Below, in pieces: positions 32,751-41,780 of a stretch of 64,000 nucleotides of DNA. The notes below the pieces were generated by a model, which saw only the letters and a program-made list of their open reading frames with translations, did no database searches and was not told the origin of the DNA. Made by a program: the position numbers and the translations under genes. How positions within the stretch are numbered: the first letter of the stretch is position 1; every line of letters begins with the position of its first letter. The stretch comes from Labilibaculum sp041595635. GTDB taxonomy: Bacteria; Bacteroidota; Bacteroidia; Bacteroidales; Marinifilaceae. Location: assembly GCF_041595635.1 (NCBI RefSeq), contig NZ_JBFHJW010000016.1:1-64000 (forward strand), given 5' to 3'.

Positions 32751-33791
32751 TTATACGTTGGTTTTTCTTGAAAATATGTGTTGCAATACTCCTTTAAACA
32801 CAATTCGAAATGCTTCTGGTTTTACACCTAATTTTCTGTTCTCCTGACTAATGTCAAATATCAATCTCATGTGTTTAATTATTTCTTTGTAAGCTTTAAA
32901 AATGGAGTAGTCTGGGTCGTAAATGTGTGCTGGTTCTGAATTGGTTCCGTTTAATTCGATAATTTTAATGTTCTTGCCTTCATATAAATCGTCAAGGCTA
33001 TTTACTTTTAAATCGAATCGGCCGTAGTAGTATCCGGTTAGGGGTTCGGCTATTTTCCTGAATACGGCAACTAATTCCTCGTTAATTAATTCTGTTCCAT
33101 CTAAGAATTTTGTTCCTCTGTTATGGTTTCCAATAGGCTCTAATTTATAGGTAATACCCGATGGAATAATTTGATTCCACTTTGATTTATACTTCTTTTT
33201 TAAATAGGAAATTCGGTTGTTTGCTCGCACGTTTTCTTTTACCAAATCACCAAATTTGGATTTCCCATTGCCTGATATTCGTAAAAATTCCTTTCTCACA
33301 ACAGAAGTAATTCCATCATTTAAAGAAATCGGAAACCGATGGTAGAATATACCCAATTCAATACGATAATCAACAAATTCCTGAATAAGAAGATCGTCTT
33401 TTTGTGTTTGCAGAAATAAATCTAAATCAGAGATGCTATCTATTTTCTCAACTCCAATACCTCTTTCTCCAACATTTGGTTTGCAAACAATAGGAAAATC
33501 AAATTCATGATTTTCCATCTTTTCGAGAATACCAGTGCTATTTTCTCCTTTTTTCGATAAAAAACCTTTTGGTGTGTATTTTTTGTCGATCATAGTAAGG
33601 ATTTTCATTTTGTCAATGCCGAAAGCTCCACCGAATTTCATGTTGGGGTTGGTAGCTGTGAAATAGGCAAATGAACCTGCCTTTAGAGCTAGGTAAACAC
33701 CATATCCCAAAACAGGCAAATAAAAGATCCAGAATGGCCAATATTCAAAGTGAAACCATTTTGATAGAAAGAAAGGAAACTTCATTTTCAT
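32751..33791 (-). CDS. ATP-grasp domain protein
   Basis: A 346-residue protein with a single hydrophobic segment near residues 15-35 (WPFWIFYLPVLGYGVYLAL), possibly a membrane anchor, followed by an ATP-grasp fold. Marks include FPIVCKPNVGERGIGVEKI (ATP-binding Lys and loop), LLIQEFVDYRIELGIFYHR, GRFDLKV and IKIIELNGTNSEPAHIYDP, with Glu and Asn for Mg. These enzymes join a carboxylate to an amine or thiol using ATP. The substrate is unknown, and D-alanine ligase-like annotation would be a guess. Two adjacent in-frame ATGs at the start make either possible. It is convergent with the FadL gene. Confidence 0.8.
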   Translation of the reverse strand: MKMKFPFFLSKWFHFEYWPFWIFYLPVLGYGVYLALKAGSFAYFTATNPNMKFGGAFGIDKMKILTMIDKKYTPKGFLSKKGENSTGILEKMENHEFDFPIVCKPNVGERGIGVEKIDSISDLDLFLQTQKDDLLIQEFVDYRIELGIFYHRFPISLNDGITSVVRKEFLRISGNGKSKFGDLVKENVRANNRISYLKKKYKSKWNQIIPSGITYKLEPIGNHNRGTKFLDGTELINEELVAVFRKIAEPLTGYYYGRFDLKVNSLDDLYEGKNIKIIELNGTNSEPAHIYDPDYSIFKAYKEIIKHMRLIFDISQENRKLGVKPEAFRIVFKGVLQHIFSRKTNV

Positions 33792-34036
33792 ACGCTACAA
33801 GTAAGTAATATATATTGATTCATGAAAATAATTATTCTGTAAGGGATGCATTTACCTTCGGGAAAATTGCCGGATGAAGTTAGCATTTTAGATTGAAAAA
33901 CTATCCTGTAGTATTTATTCCTTTCGGGGAATTTATAATAAAATATGCTTTGTGAGTTATTCTGTTAGGTAGGTAGTAGTTGTGACTGTTAATATATTTA
34001 CAAAAATCACATCATGCAACTTTATTAATTATTCAC

Positions 34037-34068
34037 AAAAAAAAAGCCTCTATTGAGGCTTTTTTTTT
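34037..34068 (-). terminator. Terminator of pckA
   Basis: GCCTC at 34046-34050 pairs with GAGGC at 34055-34059 inside long A and T runs (arms 34037-34050 and 34055-34068, loop TATT). It lies 9 bases beyond the pckA stop. Confidence 0.85.
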
Positions 34069-34077
34069 GAGTGCAAT

Positions 34078-35736
34078 TTATTTTCCTGGACATTGAGAAA
34101 TAATGGAAGGATCTATATTTTGCTTACCATAGGCTTCATCGAAATGATCAGAAAATTTTCGAGCAAGTTTTTCTGCTGTTTTTTGATAACCTTCTTTACT
34201 TTCCCATGTGTTAACAGGGTTTAATATTTCGCTAGGTACATTCTCACAAGCAATTGGGATGTTCAGGTGGAAAAGGTCGTAACTAACAAGATCGGTCTTG
34301 TCTAATTTGCCTTTTAAAGCAGCATCTACCATTGCTCTGGTATATTTTAATTTAATTCTGGAACCAGTGCCATAAGAACCCCCAATCCATCCGGTATTCA
34401 AAAGAAAAACACTGGTATTGTGTTTTTCCATTTTTTGACCAAGCATTTCAGCATAAATATTCGGGTTGCAAGGCATAAAAGGTTGTCCAAAAAACCTCGA
34501 GAAGGTTGCTTGAGGTTCTGTAACTCCTGTTTCGGTACCTGCAAGTTTAGAAGTATATCCCATTAAAAACCATAGCATTGCTTGTTCCTTTGTCAGCTTT
34601 GAAATGGGAGGAATGATCCCGTAAGCATCAGCTGTCAGGAATAAGATTGTTGTAGGATGTCCTGATTTTGAGCTCTCCTTAATGTTAGTAAGAAAGGTAA
34701 GTGGATAACTTGCTCTCGAATTAGGAGTGTATCTTTCATCGAAAAAATCAACAATACCATTGGGATAGACCATGGCATTCTCAATTATCGCACCATGCTT
34801 TTTGTAGTCTGCCTTATGCATAACAGCATGATATATTTCCGGTTCATTTTCCGGTTTGATGTCAATCATTTTGGCATAACATCCATTTTCAAAGTTGAAT
34901 ACACCATCATCACTCCAACCATGTTCATCATCTCCTAGCAAAGCTCTGTTTGGATCTGCTGATAGGGTAGTTTTACCCGTTCCTGAAAGTCCTAATAATA
35001 ATGCCGAGCTGCCTTTGGGGCCTTCGTTTGCAGAACAATGCAAGGGAAGAACCCCTCTTAATGGAAGGTAATAGTTCATTACCGTAAACATTAACTTCTT
35101 CATACTTCCCATATAGGAAGAACCGATAATAATTCCAATTTTCTTATCCAAGTCAGCTACTACGCATATGTCCGAAGTCTCACCATTAGGTAGTTCTCTT
35201 AGCAGTCCTTTGTATCGACTTTTATCTAGTTTATCTTTCGGAAAAGCAATTAAAAAGAACTCTTCATCGGCAAAAATAGATTGATTAATATCCTTAGGTA
35301 TGGGTCGAAACATATTGTCGGCAAATACCTGACTTAGGGCTTGATTTGTAATGGTTTTTACAGGAAGTGCATATTTAGAATCAGCTCCAATTACTCTGTC
35401 TGTCGTAAATATGGTTTCTTTCTCAGCCATTAATTTTAAGGCATCTTCAAAAATTAATTCAAAGGTCTCCGGATTCATGGCGATATTGTTGGGCGAAGAC
35501 CAGTCAATGTTCGATTGACTTTCAGGATTTTTTACAATATAAGTATCCTTAGGACTTCTTCCTGTTGATTCGGCAGGAGTCCAAGTGGCTAATGTTCCAT
35601 TTTGGGTTAACATGGCCTCTTTATTAGCTAAAGCTTCCGAAATAAGACTCTCTCTTAATGGATTTTCTTTAAGGTTTGAATGCAGTTGAATTGATTTTTT
35701 TAAATCCTCAATCATGTTAATTTCAATATCGTTCAT
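34078..35736 (-). CDS. pckA: Phosphoenolpyruvate carboxykinase (ATP)
   Basis: PckA interconverts oxaloacetate plus ATP with phosphoenolpyruvate, CO2 and ADP; in anaerobic Bacteroidota it often runs toward oxaloacetate for fumarate respiration. The 552-residue product carries the kinase P-loop GLSGTGKTTLSAD followed by LLGDDEHGWSDDGV, the ATP-type signature, and EPEIYHA and GSYGTGSRI. The N-terminus is slightly extended relative to common homologues. A -7 TAAATTTG element lies on the minus strand at 35762-35769, upstream of the start codon at 35736, with no clear -33. It is monocistronic between two terminators. Confidence 0.97.
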   Translation of the reverse strand: MNDIEINMIEDLKKSIQLHSNLKENPLRESLISEALANKEAMLTQNGTLATWTPAESTGRSPKDTYIVKNPESQSNIDWSSPNNIAMNPETFELIFEDALKLMAEKETIFTTDRVIGADSKYALPVKTITNQALSQVFADNMFRPIPKDINQSIFADEEFFLIAFPKDKLDKSRYKGLLRELPNGETSDICVVADLDKKIGIIIGSSYMGSMKKLMFTVMNYYLPLRGVLPLHCSANEGPKGSSALLLGLSGTGKTTLSADPNRALLGDDEHGWSDDGVFNFENGCYAKMIDIKPENEPEIYHAVMHKADYKKHGAIIENAMVYPNGIVDFFDERYTPNSRASYPLTFLTNIKESSKSGHPTTILFLTADAYGIIPPISKLTKEQAMLWFLMGYTSKLAGTETGVTEPQATFSRFFGQPFMPCNPNIYAEMLGQKMEKHNTSVFLLNTGWIGGSYGTGSRIKLKYTRAMVDAALKGKLDKTDLVSYDLFHLNIPIACENVPSEILNPVNTWESKEGYQKTAEKLARKFSDHFDEAYGKQNIDPSIISQCPGK

Positions 35737-36147
35737 ACAACATTATTTAAAGTTTGATATCCAAATTTATCATTATATACAGATTTTTCCTATTATTCGG
35801 ATATTAATTTCAGAATTTTGTTGTGCTATCTTCCTGAAGGGATTTGTGTGTTTGTAATGAGTGTGTGTAATTAAAGATGGTTTATTAGTAGGGTATTACA
35901 TTTAACCTTTTGTTGTAGTTATTGATAGTGACTAAAGATGGGGTTTATGGGGCAAACGTTTGTGGTCGAGAAGTTATAGTAAACAGAAAATATAAACATA
36001 AAAAATTAAAATGCTATGTTTGTCTGGTTTTGTAATTCACATAAGTTATTTACACAAAAAAACCTTCAAAAGTCGAGCTTTTGAAGGTTTTTTGTGTTTT
36101 TAAACGAAACCCACTACCTGTTGTCAATAATGGCTTCCGTATTCAAA
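35737..36147. other. Intergenic region with a small palindrome and a terminator
   Basis: No gene is seen. The pckA -7 element (35762-35769, minus strand) and a perfect palindrome CAAACGTTTG at 35953-35962 are the only signals in the first 300 bases. The palindrome has the central CG typical of LacI-type operators. A xerD terminator occupies 36056-36092. Confidence 0.4.
36056..36092 (-). terminator. Terminator of the Xer recombinase gene
   Basis: AACCTTCAAAAG at 36061-36072 pairs perfectly with CTTTTGAAGGTT at 36078-36089 around loop TCGAG, flanked by A and T runs. It follows the minus-strand recombinase gene after a 55-base gap. Confidence 0.85.
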
Positions 36148-37053
36148 TTAATCTTTAGATCTGGGATGGAAATTTTTAATTGTTTCCTTTAGATATTCTC
36201 TGTCCAAGTGAGTGTATATTTCTGTTGTTAGGATTGATTCGTGTCCTAACATTTCCTGTACGGCTCTTAAATCGGCACCACCGTCAACCAAATGAGAGGC
36301 GAAAGAGTGACGGAAAGTGTGAGGAGAAACATTTTTCTTCAAACCAACTTTTTTCGATAGATTTTTAATAATTGTAAAAATCATTACACGAGAAAGTTTA
36401 CGTCCTCTACGGTTTAAGAAAAGAATATCTTCACTATCCTTATCGATATTTAATTTGACGCGGTAACTTTTAAGATAAAGTTTAATTTCTTTTTTTGCTT
36501 TTTTTCCAATTGGAATTAAACGCTCTTTGTTTCCTTTTCCATGAATTTTAATAAAACCCATTCTAAAATGTAAATTAGAAACACGTAAGTCGATTAATTC
36601 AGATACTCGCAAACCACAAGAATATAGTGTTTCAAGAATAGCTCTATTTCTTTGGCCTTCCGCTTTATTCATGTCTACAGCTTTCACCAAAATATCTATT
36701 TCGTCGGTGGTAAGAGTATCTGGTAGTTTACGGCCAATTTTTGGTGCTTCTAACAAAGCTGTTGGATTTTTTTCGATAATTTCTTCTAATAGTAAGTATT
36801 TAAAGAAAGCCTTGATACCAGAAATAACACGAGCTTGAGTTCTAGGGCTTGTTCCTGCATCGTTAATCCATGCTACAAAATCTTTTAAGTTCTGAAGAAC
36901 CACAGCTTCAGGAGCTACGTCTAAGTTCTTTTCACGAAAAAAGGTCGTTAATTTAGTAATGTCATTGATGTAAGCATCTACTGAATTCTTAGAGAGGTTC
37001 TTCTCTAGAGTTAAGTAGGTCTTAAAATTTTCAATTGTTGTTGTCCATTTCAT
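36148..37053 (-). CDS. xerD: Tyrosine recombinase XerC/XerD
   Basis: A 301-residue site-specific recombinase that resolves chromosome dimers at dif with FtsK. The N-terminal SAM-like core-binding domain (about 1-90) precedes the catalytic domain with Arg in YSCGLRVSELIDL, Lys in GKGNKERLIPIGK, the HTFRHSFASHLVDGGADL box, His in LGHESILTTEIYTH and the Tyr nucleophile. All catalytic residues are present. Bacteroidota commonly have one or two Xer proteins, so XerC versus XerD is not certain. ftsK is 8 kb away. Nothing nearby suggests an integrative element. Confidence 0.92.
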   Translation of the reverse strand: MKWTTTIENFKTYLTLEKNLSKNSVDAYINDITKLTTFFREKNLDVAPEAVVLQNLKDFVAWINDAGTSPRTQARVISGIKAFFKYLLLEEIIEKNPTALLEAPKIGRKLPDTLTTDEIDILVKAVDMNKAEGQRNRAILETLYSCGLRVSELIDLRVSNLHFRMGFIKIHGKGNKERLIPIGKKAKKEIKLYLKSYRVKLNIDKDSEDILFLNRRGRKLSRVMIFTIIKNLSKKVGLKKNVSPHTFRHSFASHLVDGGADLRAVQEMLGHESILTTEIYTHLDREYLKETIKNFHPRSKD

Positions 37054-37236
37054 TTTATTCAGTTTTTAGTATGTAGTTTTTTGTAAGTAATCCTATAATT
37101 ATTATTAGTTTTACTCAACTAGCAATAATATACGAAATCTTTATGATAATACATGAGTGCAATTTAGAAAAATATTACGTAAGGTGATAATTTTTAAAAG
37201 TACTCTTTATGTTTAACCTTAAAATCTTTTGATAAG

Positions 37237-37668
37237 ATGAATTTTTTGATCATTAACGGGCCTAACCTTAACTTGCTTGGAACCCGCGAAAAATCTATAT
37301 ATGGAGAGGTTTCTTTTGAAACTTATTTTGAACAATTAAGGAAGGTATATAGTAAAATTACATTGGAATATTATCAGTCTAATATTGAAGGTGAATTGAT
37401 AAATGAAATACACCGTGTAGGTTTTAGTTATGATGGAATTATACTGAACGCAGGTGCTTATACTCATACTTCTATAGCCCTTGCAGATGCTATATCTGCT
37501 GTAAACATTCCAGTTGTAGAAGTGCATATTTCTAATGTGCATAAAAGAGAAGAAATTCGCCATGTTACCATGATTGGTAAGGCTTGTTTGGGTACCATTT
37601 CAGGTTTTGGCCTTGATTCATATCGCCTAGGTCTTGAAGGATTGTTGAGATATTGTGACAAAGGTTAA
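37237..37668 (+). CDS. aroQ: Type II 3-dehydroquinate dehydratase
   Basis: AroQ removes water from 3-dehydroquinate in the shikimate pathway for aromatic amino acids and quinones. The 143-residue product has the family length and motifs: LIINGPNLNLLGTREKSIYG with the catalytic Tyr, YQSNIEGELINEIH, IILNAGAYTHTSIALADAI and VEVHISNVHKREEIRH with the catalytic His. Type II enzymes are dodecamers. It lies divergent from xerD and 127 bases upstream of pyk, which has its own promoter, so it is probably transcribed alone. Confidence 0.96.
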   Translation: MNFLIINGPNLNLLGTREKSIYGEVSFETYFEQLRKVYSKITLEYYQSNIEGELINEIHRVGFSYDGIILNAGAYTHTSIALADAISAVNIPVVEVHISNVHKREEIRHVTMIGKACLGTISGFGLDSYRLGLEGLLRYCDKG

Positions 37669-37754
37669 TTTATTTTTGATAAATGATATTTTCGGTGTGT
37701 TTAATATTATTGGAACTTGTTACTAGCTTTTTAAGTTGATTTTAAGAATTTAAG

Positions 37755-37762
37755 TATCTTTG
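37755..37762 (+). promoter_or_regulatory. -7 promoter element of pyk
   Basis: TATCTTTG matches TAnnTTTG and is followed by CA, the common extended form in Bacteroidota, 33 bases before ATG 37796. TTG at 37736-37738 gives a spacing of 16, slightly short for a -33 element. Confidence 0.6.
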
Positions 37763-37795
37763 CATTGCCAAAACTAAAATTGAAAGAGTTACTAG

Positions 37796-39211
37796 ATGAA
37801 GAAGCACACGAAAATTATTGCAACGATTTCAGACAAAAAATGTGACGTTGAATTTTTGACACAGTTGTTTGAAGAGGGAATGAATGTAGTTCGATTAAAC
37901 ACAGCTCATCAAACTCATGATGATGCAATGAAGGTTATTAAGAACGTAAGAAAAGTGTCCGATCGGATTGCTTTACTTGTAGATACGAAAGGACCTGAAA
38001 TTAGAACTACTTGTATTGAAGAGGATATTCACCTTAAAAAAGGTGATATTATTAAGATGAAGGGAAATGATGATCTTCCATGTTCTGACTTATGTATTAA
38101 AGTTAGTTACGAAGGTTTTGTTGCTGATATCGAAGTTGGGAAAAAGATCCTTATCGATGATGGTGAATTGGAACTATTGGTAATTGACAAGAATGAGGAG
38201 TTTTTGACGGTTCAAGCACAAAATGGAGGACCTGTAAAAAATCGAAAAAGTATCAATGTTCCTGGTGTGTCAATTAATTTACCTTCTTTAAGTCCTAAGG
38301 ATGTTGATTTTATCCATTTTGCAACTAAGCAAGATATAGATTTTATTGCACATTCATTTGTACGTAACAAAAAGGATGTTCAACAGATTCAAAATATCTT
38401 AGATCAAGAGAATTCAGAGATTAAAATCATTGCAAAAATTGAAAACCAGGAAGGTGTTGATAATATTGATGAAATACTAGATCACGTTTATGGTGTAATG
38501 GTTGCACGCGGCGATTTAGCAATTGAGATTCCTGCTGAAAAAATTCCTGTAATTCAGCGAAAGATTGTTCGCAAGTGCATTGAGCAGAAAAAGCCTGTGA
38601 TTATTGCGACTCAAATGCTTCACTCAATGATTAACAACCCTCGTCCAACCAGGGCTGAAGTGAGTGATGTTGCCAATGCGATTTACAACAGAACTGATGC
38701 GATCATGTTAAGTGGTGAAACTGCTTACGGAGATTATGCAGTTGATGCTGTAAGAGTAATGGAGTCGGTAGCCATTGAAGTAGAAAAAGAATTGTTTCCT
38801 GATACTCGTAAAAACTTTGTGCGAGTAGATCAAAAATTACCTATTATTTTAGCCCGTTCAGCGGTTAAAGCTTCTCAGTCGTTGCCAGTTAAAGGTATAG
38901 TAACTGATACGTTAACAGGAAGAACAGGTAGATATCTTTCAGCATACCGGGGTACTGCACCTGTGTTTGCTCTTTGTTACTCCAAGAGAGTGATGCGCGA
39001 GTTAGCATTGTCCTACGGGGTGGAAGCTGGATACCATAAGTTACTAGATTCTCGAGATGAATATGTGAAACAATCTATGTATTCTTTAATGGAACAGGGT
39101 AATTTTACCAGTGAAGATTTGGTGATAATTCTGGGTGGTAGCTTTGGTCCTTCGAAAGGAGTTTCCTTTATGGAAATTAGTAAAGTTGATCAGTTAACCC
39201 ATAAAGTATAA
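37796..39211 (+). CDS. pyk: Pyruvate kinase
   Basis: Catalyses the last glycolytic step, phosphoenolpyruvate plus ADP to pyruvate plus ATP. The 471-residue product starts KKHTKIIATISDKKCDVEFL and shows LLVDTKGPEIRT, IAKIENQEGVDNI with the catalytic Lys, and the signature around VARGDLAIEIP, then ATQMLHSMINNPRPTRAEV. The B-domain is full length, and the C-terminal regulatory domain is present but short. It follows aroQ and ends at a strong terminator, with its own promoter. Together with pckA it sits around the PEP branch point. Confidence 0.97.
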   Translation: MKKHTKIIATISDKKCDVEFLTQLFEEGMNVVRLNTAHQTHDDAMKVIKNVRKVSDRIALLVDTKGPEIRTTCIEEDIHLKKGDIIKMKGNDDLPCSDLCIKVSYEGFVADIEVGKKILIDDGELELLVIDKNEEFLTVQAQNGGPVKNRKSINVPGVSINLPSLSPKDVDFIHFATKQDIDFIAHSFVRNKKDVQQIQNILDQENSEIKIIAKIENQEGVDNIDEILDHVYGVMVARGDLAIEIPAEKIPVIQRKIVRKCIEQKKPVIIATQMLHSMINNPRPTRAEVSDVANAIYNRTDAIMLSGETAYGDYAVDAVRVMESVAIEVEKELFPDTRKNFVRVDQKLPIILARSAVKASQSLPVKGIVTDTLTGRTGRYLSAYRGTAPVFALCYSKRVMRELALSYGVEAGYHKLLDSRDEYVKQSMYSLMEQGNFTSEDLVIILGGSFGPSKGVSFMEISKVDQLTHKV

Positions 39212-39227
39212 AAATAAGTTGTAGATA

Positions 39228-39260
39228 AAAAAATGCGAATTGTAATGATTCGCATTTTTT
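39228..39260. terminator. Shared terminator of pyk and the HupE-like gene
   Basis: AAAAAATGCGAAT at 39228-39240 pairs with ATTCGCATTTTTT at 39248-39260. It lies between convergent genes and can end both. Confidence 0.8.
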
Positions 39261-39265
39261 TTTGT

Positions 39266-39829
39266 TTAGTAACGAGTGCAAATAAGAACCAGTGCTATTC
39301 CTATACCAATTCCTGTAAGTACTAAATTAAAGCTTCTTCGTTCAGTTTTAAATATGAGCATCAGCAGTGAAGAAAGAAGTAAACTGGAAAATGAAATTAG
39401 AAAATAGGAGACAGTAGCTCCTAAATTGTATCCCACAAACGGATAGAGCGAAAAGCTGTTGCCGTAATTATTTTTATAGTGCATATTGATACCTATACCA
39501 AGCACGATTCCAATTAAGGCAAAGAAATTATATCGTATGGTTGAGGCTGAGCTCGAGCCGCTTAGTAGATTTTGAATTCCGAGTAAGAGAATCGAAATGG
39601 CTAGTAGGAGTTTAACGTTTATGGATGATAAATGGATGATTGAAAAATTGCAAAGAAGCAAACCAACAATGGAACCTACTACCAAAGCAAACAAAAGAGA
39701 GAAATAGGCTTTCAGATCTTTTAACTGGAATGTGATTCCAAACAATATCAATAGTATGAATAGTTCAAAAGATGAGAGTGAAACTAAATGGTATAGTGCT
39801 GACTCGAAGCTGGATAGAATTGTGTTCAT
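39266..39829 (-). CDS. HupE/UreJ-like membrane protein
   Basis: A 187-residue integral membrane protein with about five or six helices. Regions such as SFELFILLILFGITFQLKDL and the glycine-rich IGIVLGIGINMHY resemble the HupE/UreJ family, which carries nickel or other metals or has unknown roles. The family-typical metal-ligand histidines are poorly represented here, so the assignment is tentative. It is the last gene of a tight minus-strand unit: its start is 7 bases beyond the thioesterase stop. A terminator shared with pyk follows. Confidence 0.5.
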   Translation of the reverse strand: MNTILSSFESALYHLVSLSSFELFILLILFGITFQLKDLKAYFSLLFALVVGSIVGLLLCNFSIIHLSSINVKLLLAISILLLGIQNLLSGSSSASTIRYNFFALIGIVLGIGINMHYKNNYGNSFSLYPFVGYNLGATVSYFLISFSSLLLSSLLMLIFKTERRSFNLVLTGIGIGIALVLICTRY

Positions 39830-39836
39830 GTTTTAT

Positions 39837-40586
39837 TTATTTCCAATGTATAATTGTACGACAATTTTCAATATTTGTGCCTTTTGTTTTGATGATGATC
39901 TGCGACGTGGAATCTTGTGTCAGGTTATATAGTTCGAGTATCTGATCGAGTTTTGCTTCGTGCAAATAATTTATTTCTAATTCTTTAATCGTTTTTCCTT
40001 TTTTGATTTCGGGAAGACAGGAGTCAATAGCCCATTTGACGTATTTTACGTTATTTACATGTTGATAAAAATCTATATCACTGTAGTGAATATGGATGTC
40101 CTCTATGTACGTAGCGTTTTTAATCGTTGGTATTTTCGATAAGCTGCCACCATTGATTGGGTTTTCGGAGTTGATTGGCATTTTGGCTACGATTTCTTGG
40201 GGGCGAATTAGTCTTTTGGTTTTGGTATTGAAAACCAACCATGCCGAGCTTCCTTGCGCAATTACGTCACCTGTTTTGTTGTAGATTCTGAATTCACGAT
40301 TTCCAAACAAACCATCCGTGCCAACCGACCAGGTTTCAATATCAATACAATCTTTCCATTTAGCAGTATCAAATATTTGAATTTTTAATCTGGATAAAAT
40401 CCAAGATAAATTATTAGTTTTTAAATCATCTATTCCCTGATGGATTAAATCTGCGTGATGTCCTGCAATTTCCTGAAAGTAATTGCAAATGCTTGTGAGT
40501 TTTGCATTTCCTTGTAGGTCAGAGTCGAAGGAACCAATATGGAAGCGCTCTCGGTGCTTTCTGATGTCGGTATTTGAAGTGCTCAT
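39837..40586 (-). CDS. Acyl-ACP thioesterase
   Basis: A 249-residue thioesterase of the plant FatA/FatB-related family found in bacteria. It has two hotdog domains, the first around KHRERFHIGSFDSD to RLKIQIF and the second around IHIHYSDIDFYQHVNNVKY, which holds the catalytic Asn/His residues. It frees fatty acids from acyl carrier protein in the cytoplasm. Its start codon ATG 40584-40586 abuts the stop codon of the DUF4105 gene with no gap, implying translational coupling. With a lipoprotein-acylation-type gene upstream, a role in acyl supply or phospholipid remodelling is plausible but inferred. Confidence 0.88.
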   Translation of the reverse strand: MSTSNTDIRKHRERFHIGSFDSDLQGNAKLTSICNYFQEIAGHHADLIHQGIDDLKTNNLSWILSRLKIQIFDTAKWKDCIDIETWSVGTDGLFGNREFRIYNKTGDVIAQGSSAWLVFNTKTKRLIRPQEIVAKMPINSENPINGGSLSKIPTIKNATYIEDIHIHYSDIDFYQHVNNVKYVKWAIDSCLPEIKKGKTIKELEINYLHEAKLDQILELYNLTQDSTSQIIIKTKGTNIENCRTIIHWK

Positions 40587-41780
40587 TTAAAAATGTGTTC
40601 TTAATTTTTTAATAATGTAAAGGGATCTTACTAGTAATAGTGCAACAATTGGCAATATGTCATTGGGAAAAGATTGGGGAATGATTTTCCAGAATAATAA
40701 GACCATTAGTAATAGTATTGAATGCAGCAGTAGGTAATAGTATACGAAGAGATGCGATTTTTTTTTGAGCAAGGCGAAAATGATTGGAAAGTGAAGGGGA
40801 AAGGCCCAAATGATATTCCAGTTTGGCCCAGTAGCTTGGTGATCGGTAAAAAACCATAAGAAAATAATGAGCCATCCTACTAAACCGCAAATGCCAAAAA
40901 GAAAAAAGTCGAAAATGAAAAAATTTTTCTCTTTTTTCAGGTAAAATAAGCTTAAAAAAAATCCAATAATAGCTACTATTCCAAATAGAAAAGCCGGCCT
41001 TTTGTACCAAGTGGTTTTTTGAAAATTAATAGCTGGTTTAAGAATAATCTGGTTCGATTTAACCAAGGGTTTCACTGTGCTATTGGAATGAATTGTTGCT
41101 TTTTCAAAAGCCTGCATCAGGTTATCAGGCAGAAACATGTATTGGTAGGGCGTAGCTTCGATATCGCAAGGAATTCCAAGAGCCAGATGAATTCCTAAAA
41201 ATATCCATCTGCTTTTTTCCATGAAGGGATCTAAAAGGTTCCAAAAAGATTTGGGTTCACTAACAATTGTATTGAACACAATTTCGCCTTTTACATTGGC
41301 TTGTACAATGTCTCGAATTCTTGTTGAACAATTATCGAAAAGAAAGTCGTACCTGTAATACCTATTTTCGATTTGGTAGTTTTTTAGGAGAGCCGAGAAC
41401 AAATCTTGCCTTTCAATACTATCCAGGTTTAATTTTTGTTCTACAATTCCACGTTTTTCATAGATATACTCATTTTTAAAGTGTTTGAAAGAGGTATATG
41501 AAAGCATGTAATCTAATTTGCCACGTGCAAATTTAGGATAGAAATTGGGGGTGTTGAAATCGAAAGTGCCATAGCCAAAAACAAGGTCTAAATTGTTTTC
41601 AGCATCTTTTATTCGTATGGCTGAATGTCCAAATTGTGAGTATAATTCATCGCCTGGAGAACAGGTAAGAAGGCTAATTTCCGCATTTCGGCTTATGTTT
41701 TTTCCTATGCAATGAGTGTGAAATAGTACTAAAAAAAAAGCAATCGTAAAAATTCGAAAGAAAATTGTTTTGAAAATCAT
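40587..41780 (-). CDS. DUF4105 (Lnb-type) membrane protein
   Basis: A 397-residue protein with a signal anchor and then the DUF4105 domain (PF13387): LLTCSPGDELYSQFGHSAIRI with an essential-looking Cys and His, GYGTFDFNTPNFYPKFARGK, YRYDFLFDNCSTRIRD with a second conserved Cys. The C-terminal 130 residues hold about four membrane helices. In Firmicutes the Lnb family, which contains this domain, transfers an acyl chain within lipoproteins to make lyso-lipoproteins. The same role here is inference. A palindrome sits just before its start codon. It is followed by the thioesterase and HupE-like genes. Confidence 0.85.
   Translation of the reverse strand: MIFKTIFFRIFTIAFFLVLFHTHCIGKNISRNAEISLLTCSPGDELYSQFGHSAIRIKDAENNLDLVFGYGTFDFNTPNFYPKFARGKLDYMLSYTSFKHFKNEYIYEKRGIVEQKLNLDSIERQDLFSALLKNYQIENRYYRYDFLFDNCSTRIRDIVQANVKGEIVFNTIVSEPKSFWNLLDPFMEKSRWIFLGIHLALGIPCDIEATPYQYMFLPDNLMQAFEKATIHSNSTVKPLVKSNQIILKPAINFQKTTWYKRPAFLFGIVAIIGFFLSLFYLKKEKNFFIFDFFLFGICGLVGWLIIFLWFFTDHQATGPNWNIIWAFPLHFPIIFALLKKKSHLFVYYYLLLHSILLLMVLLFWKIIPQSFPNDILPIVALLLVRSLYIIKKLRTHF

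Noticed and set aside
36148..37053. Integrase of a mobile element
   Set aside because: No attachment repeats, excisionase or cargo genes are nearby, and the sequence looks like housekeeping XerC/D.
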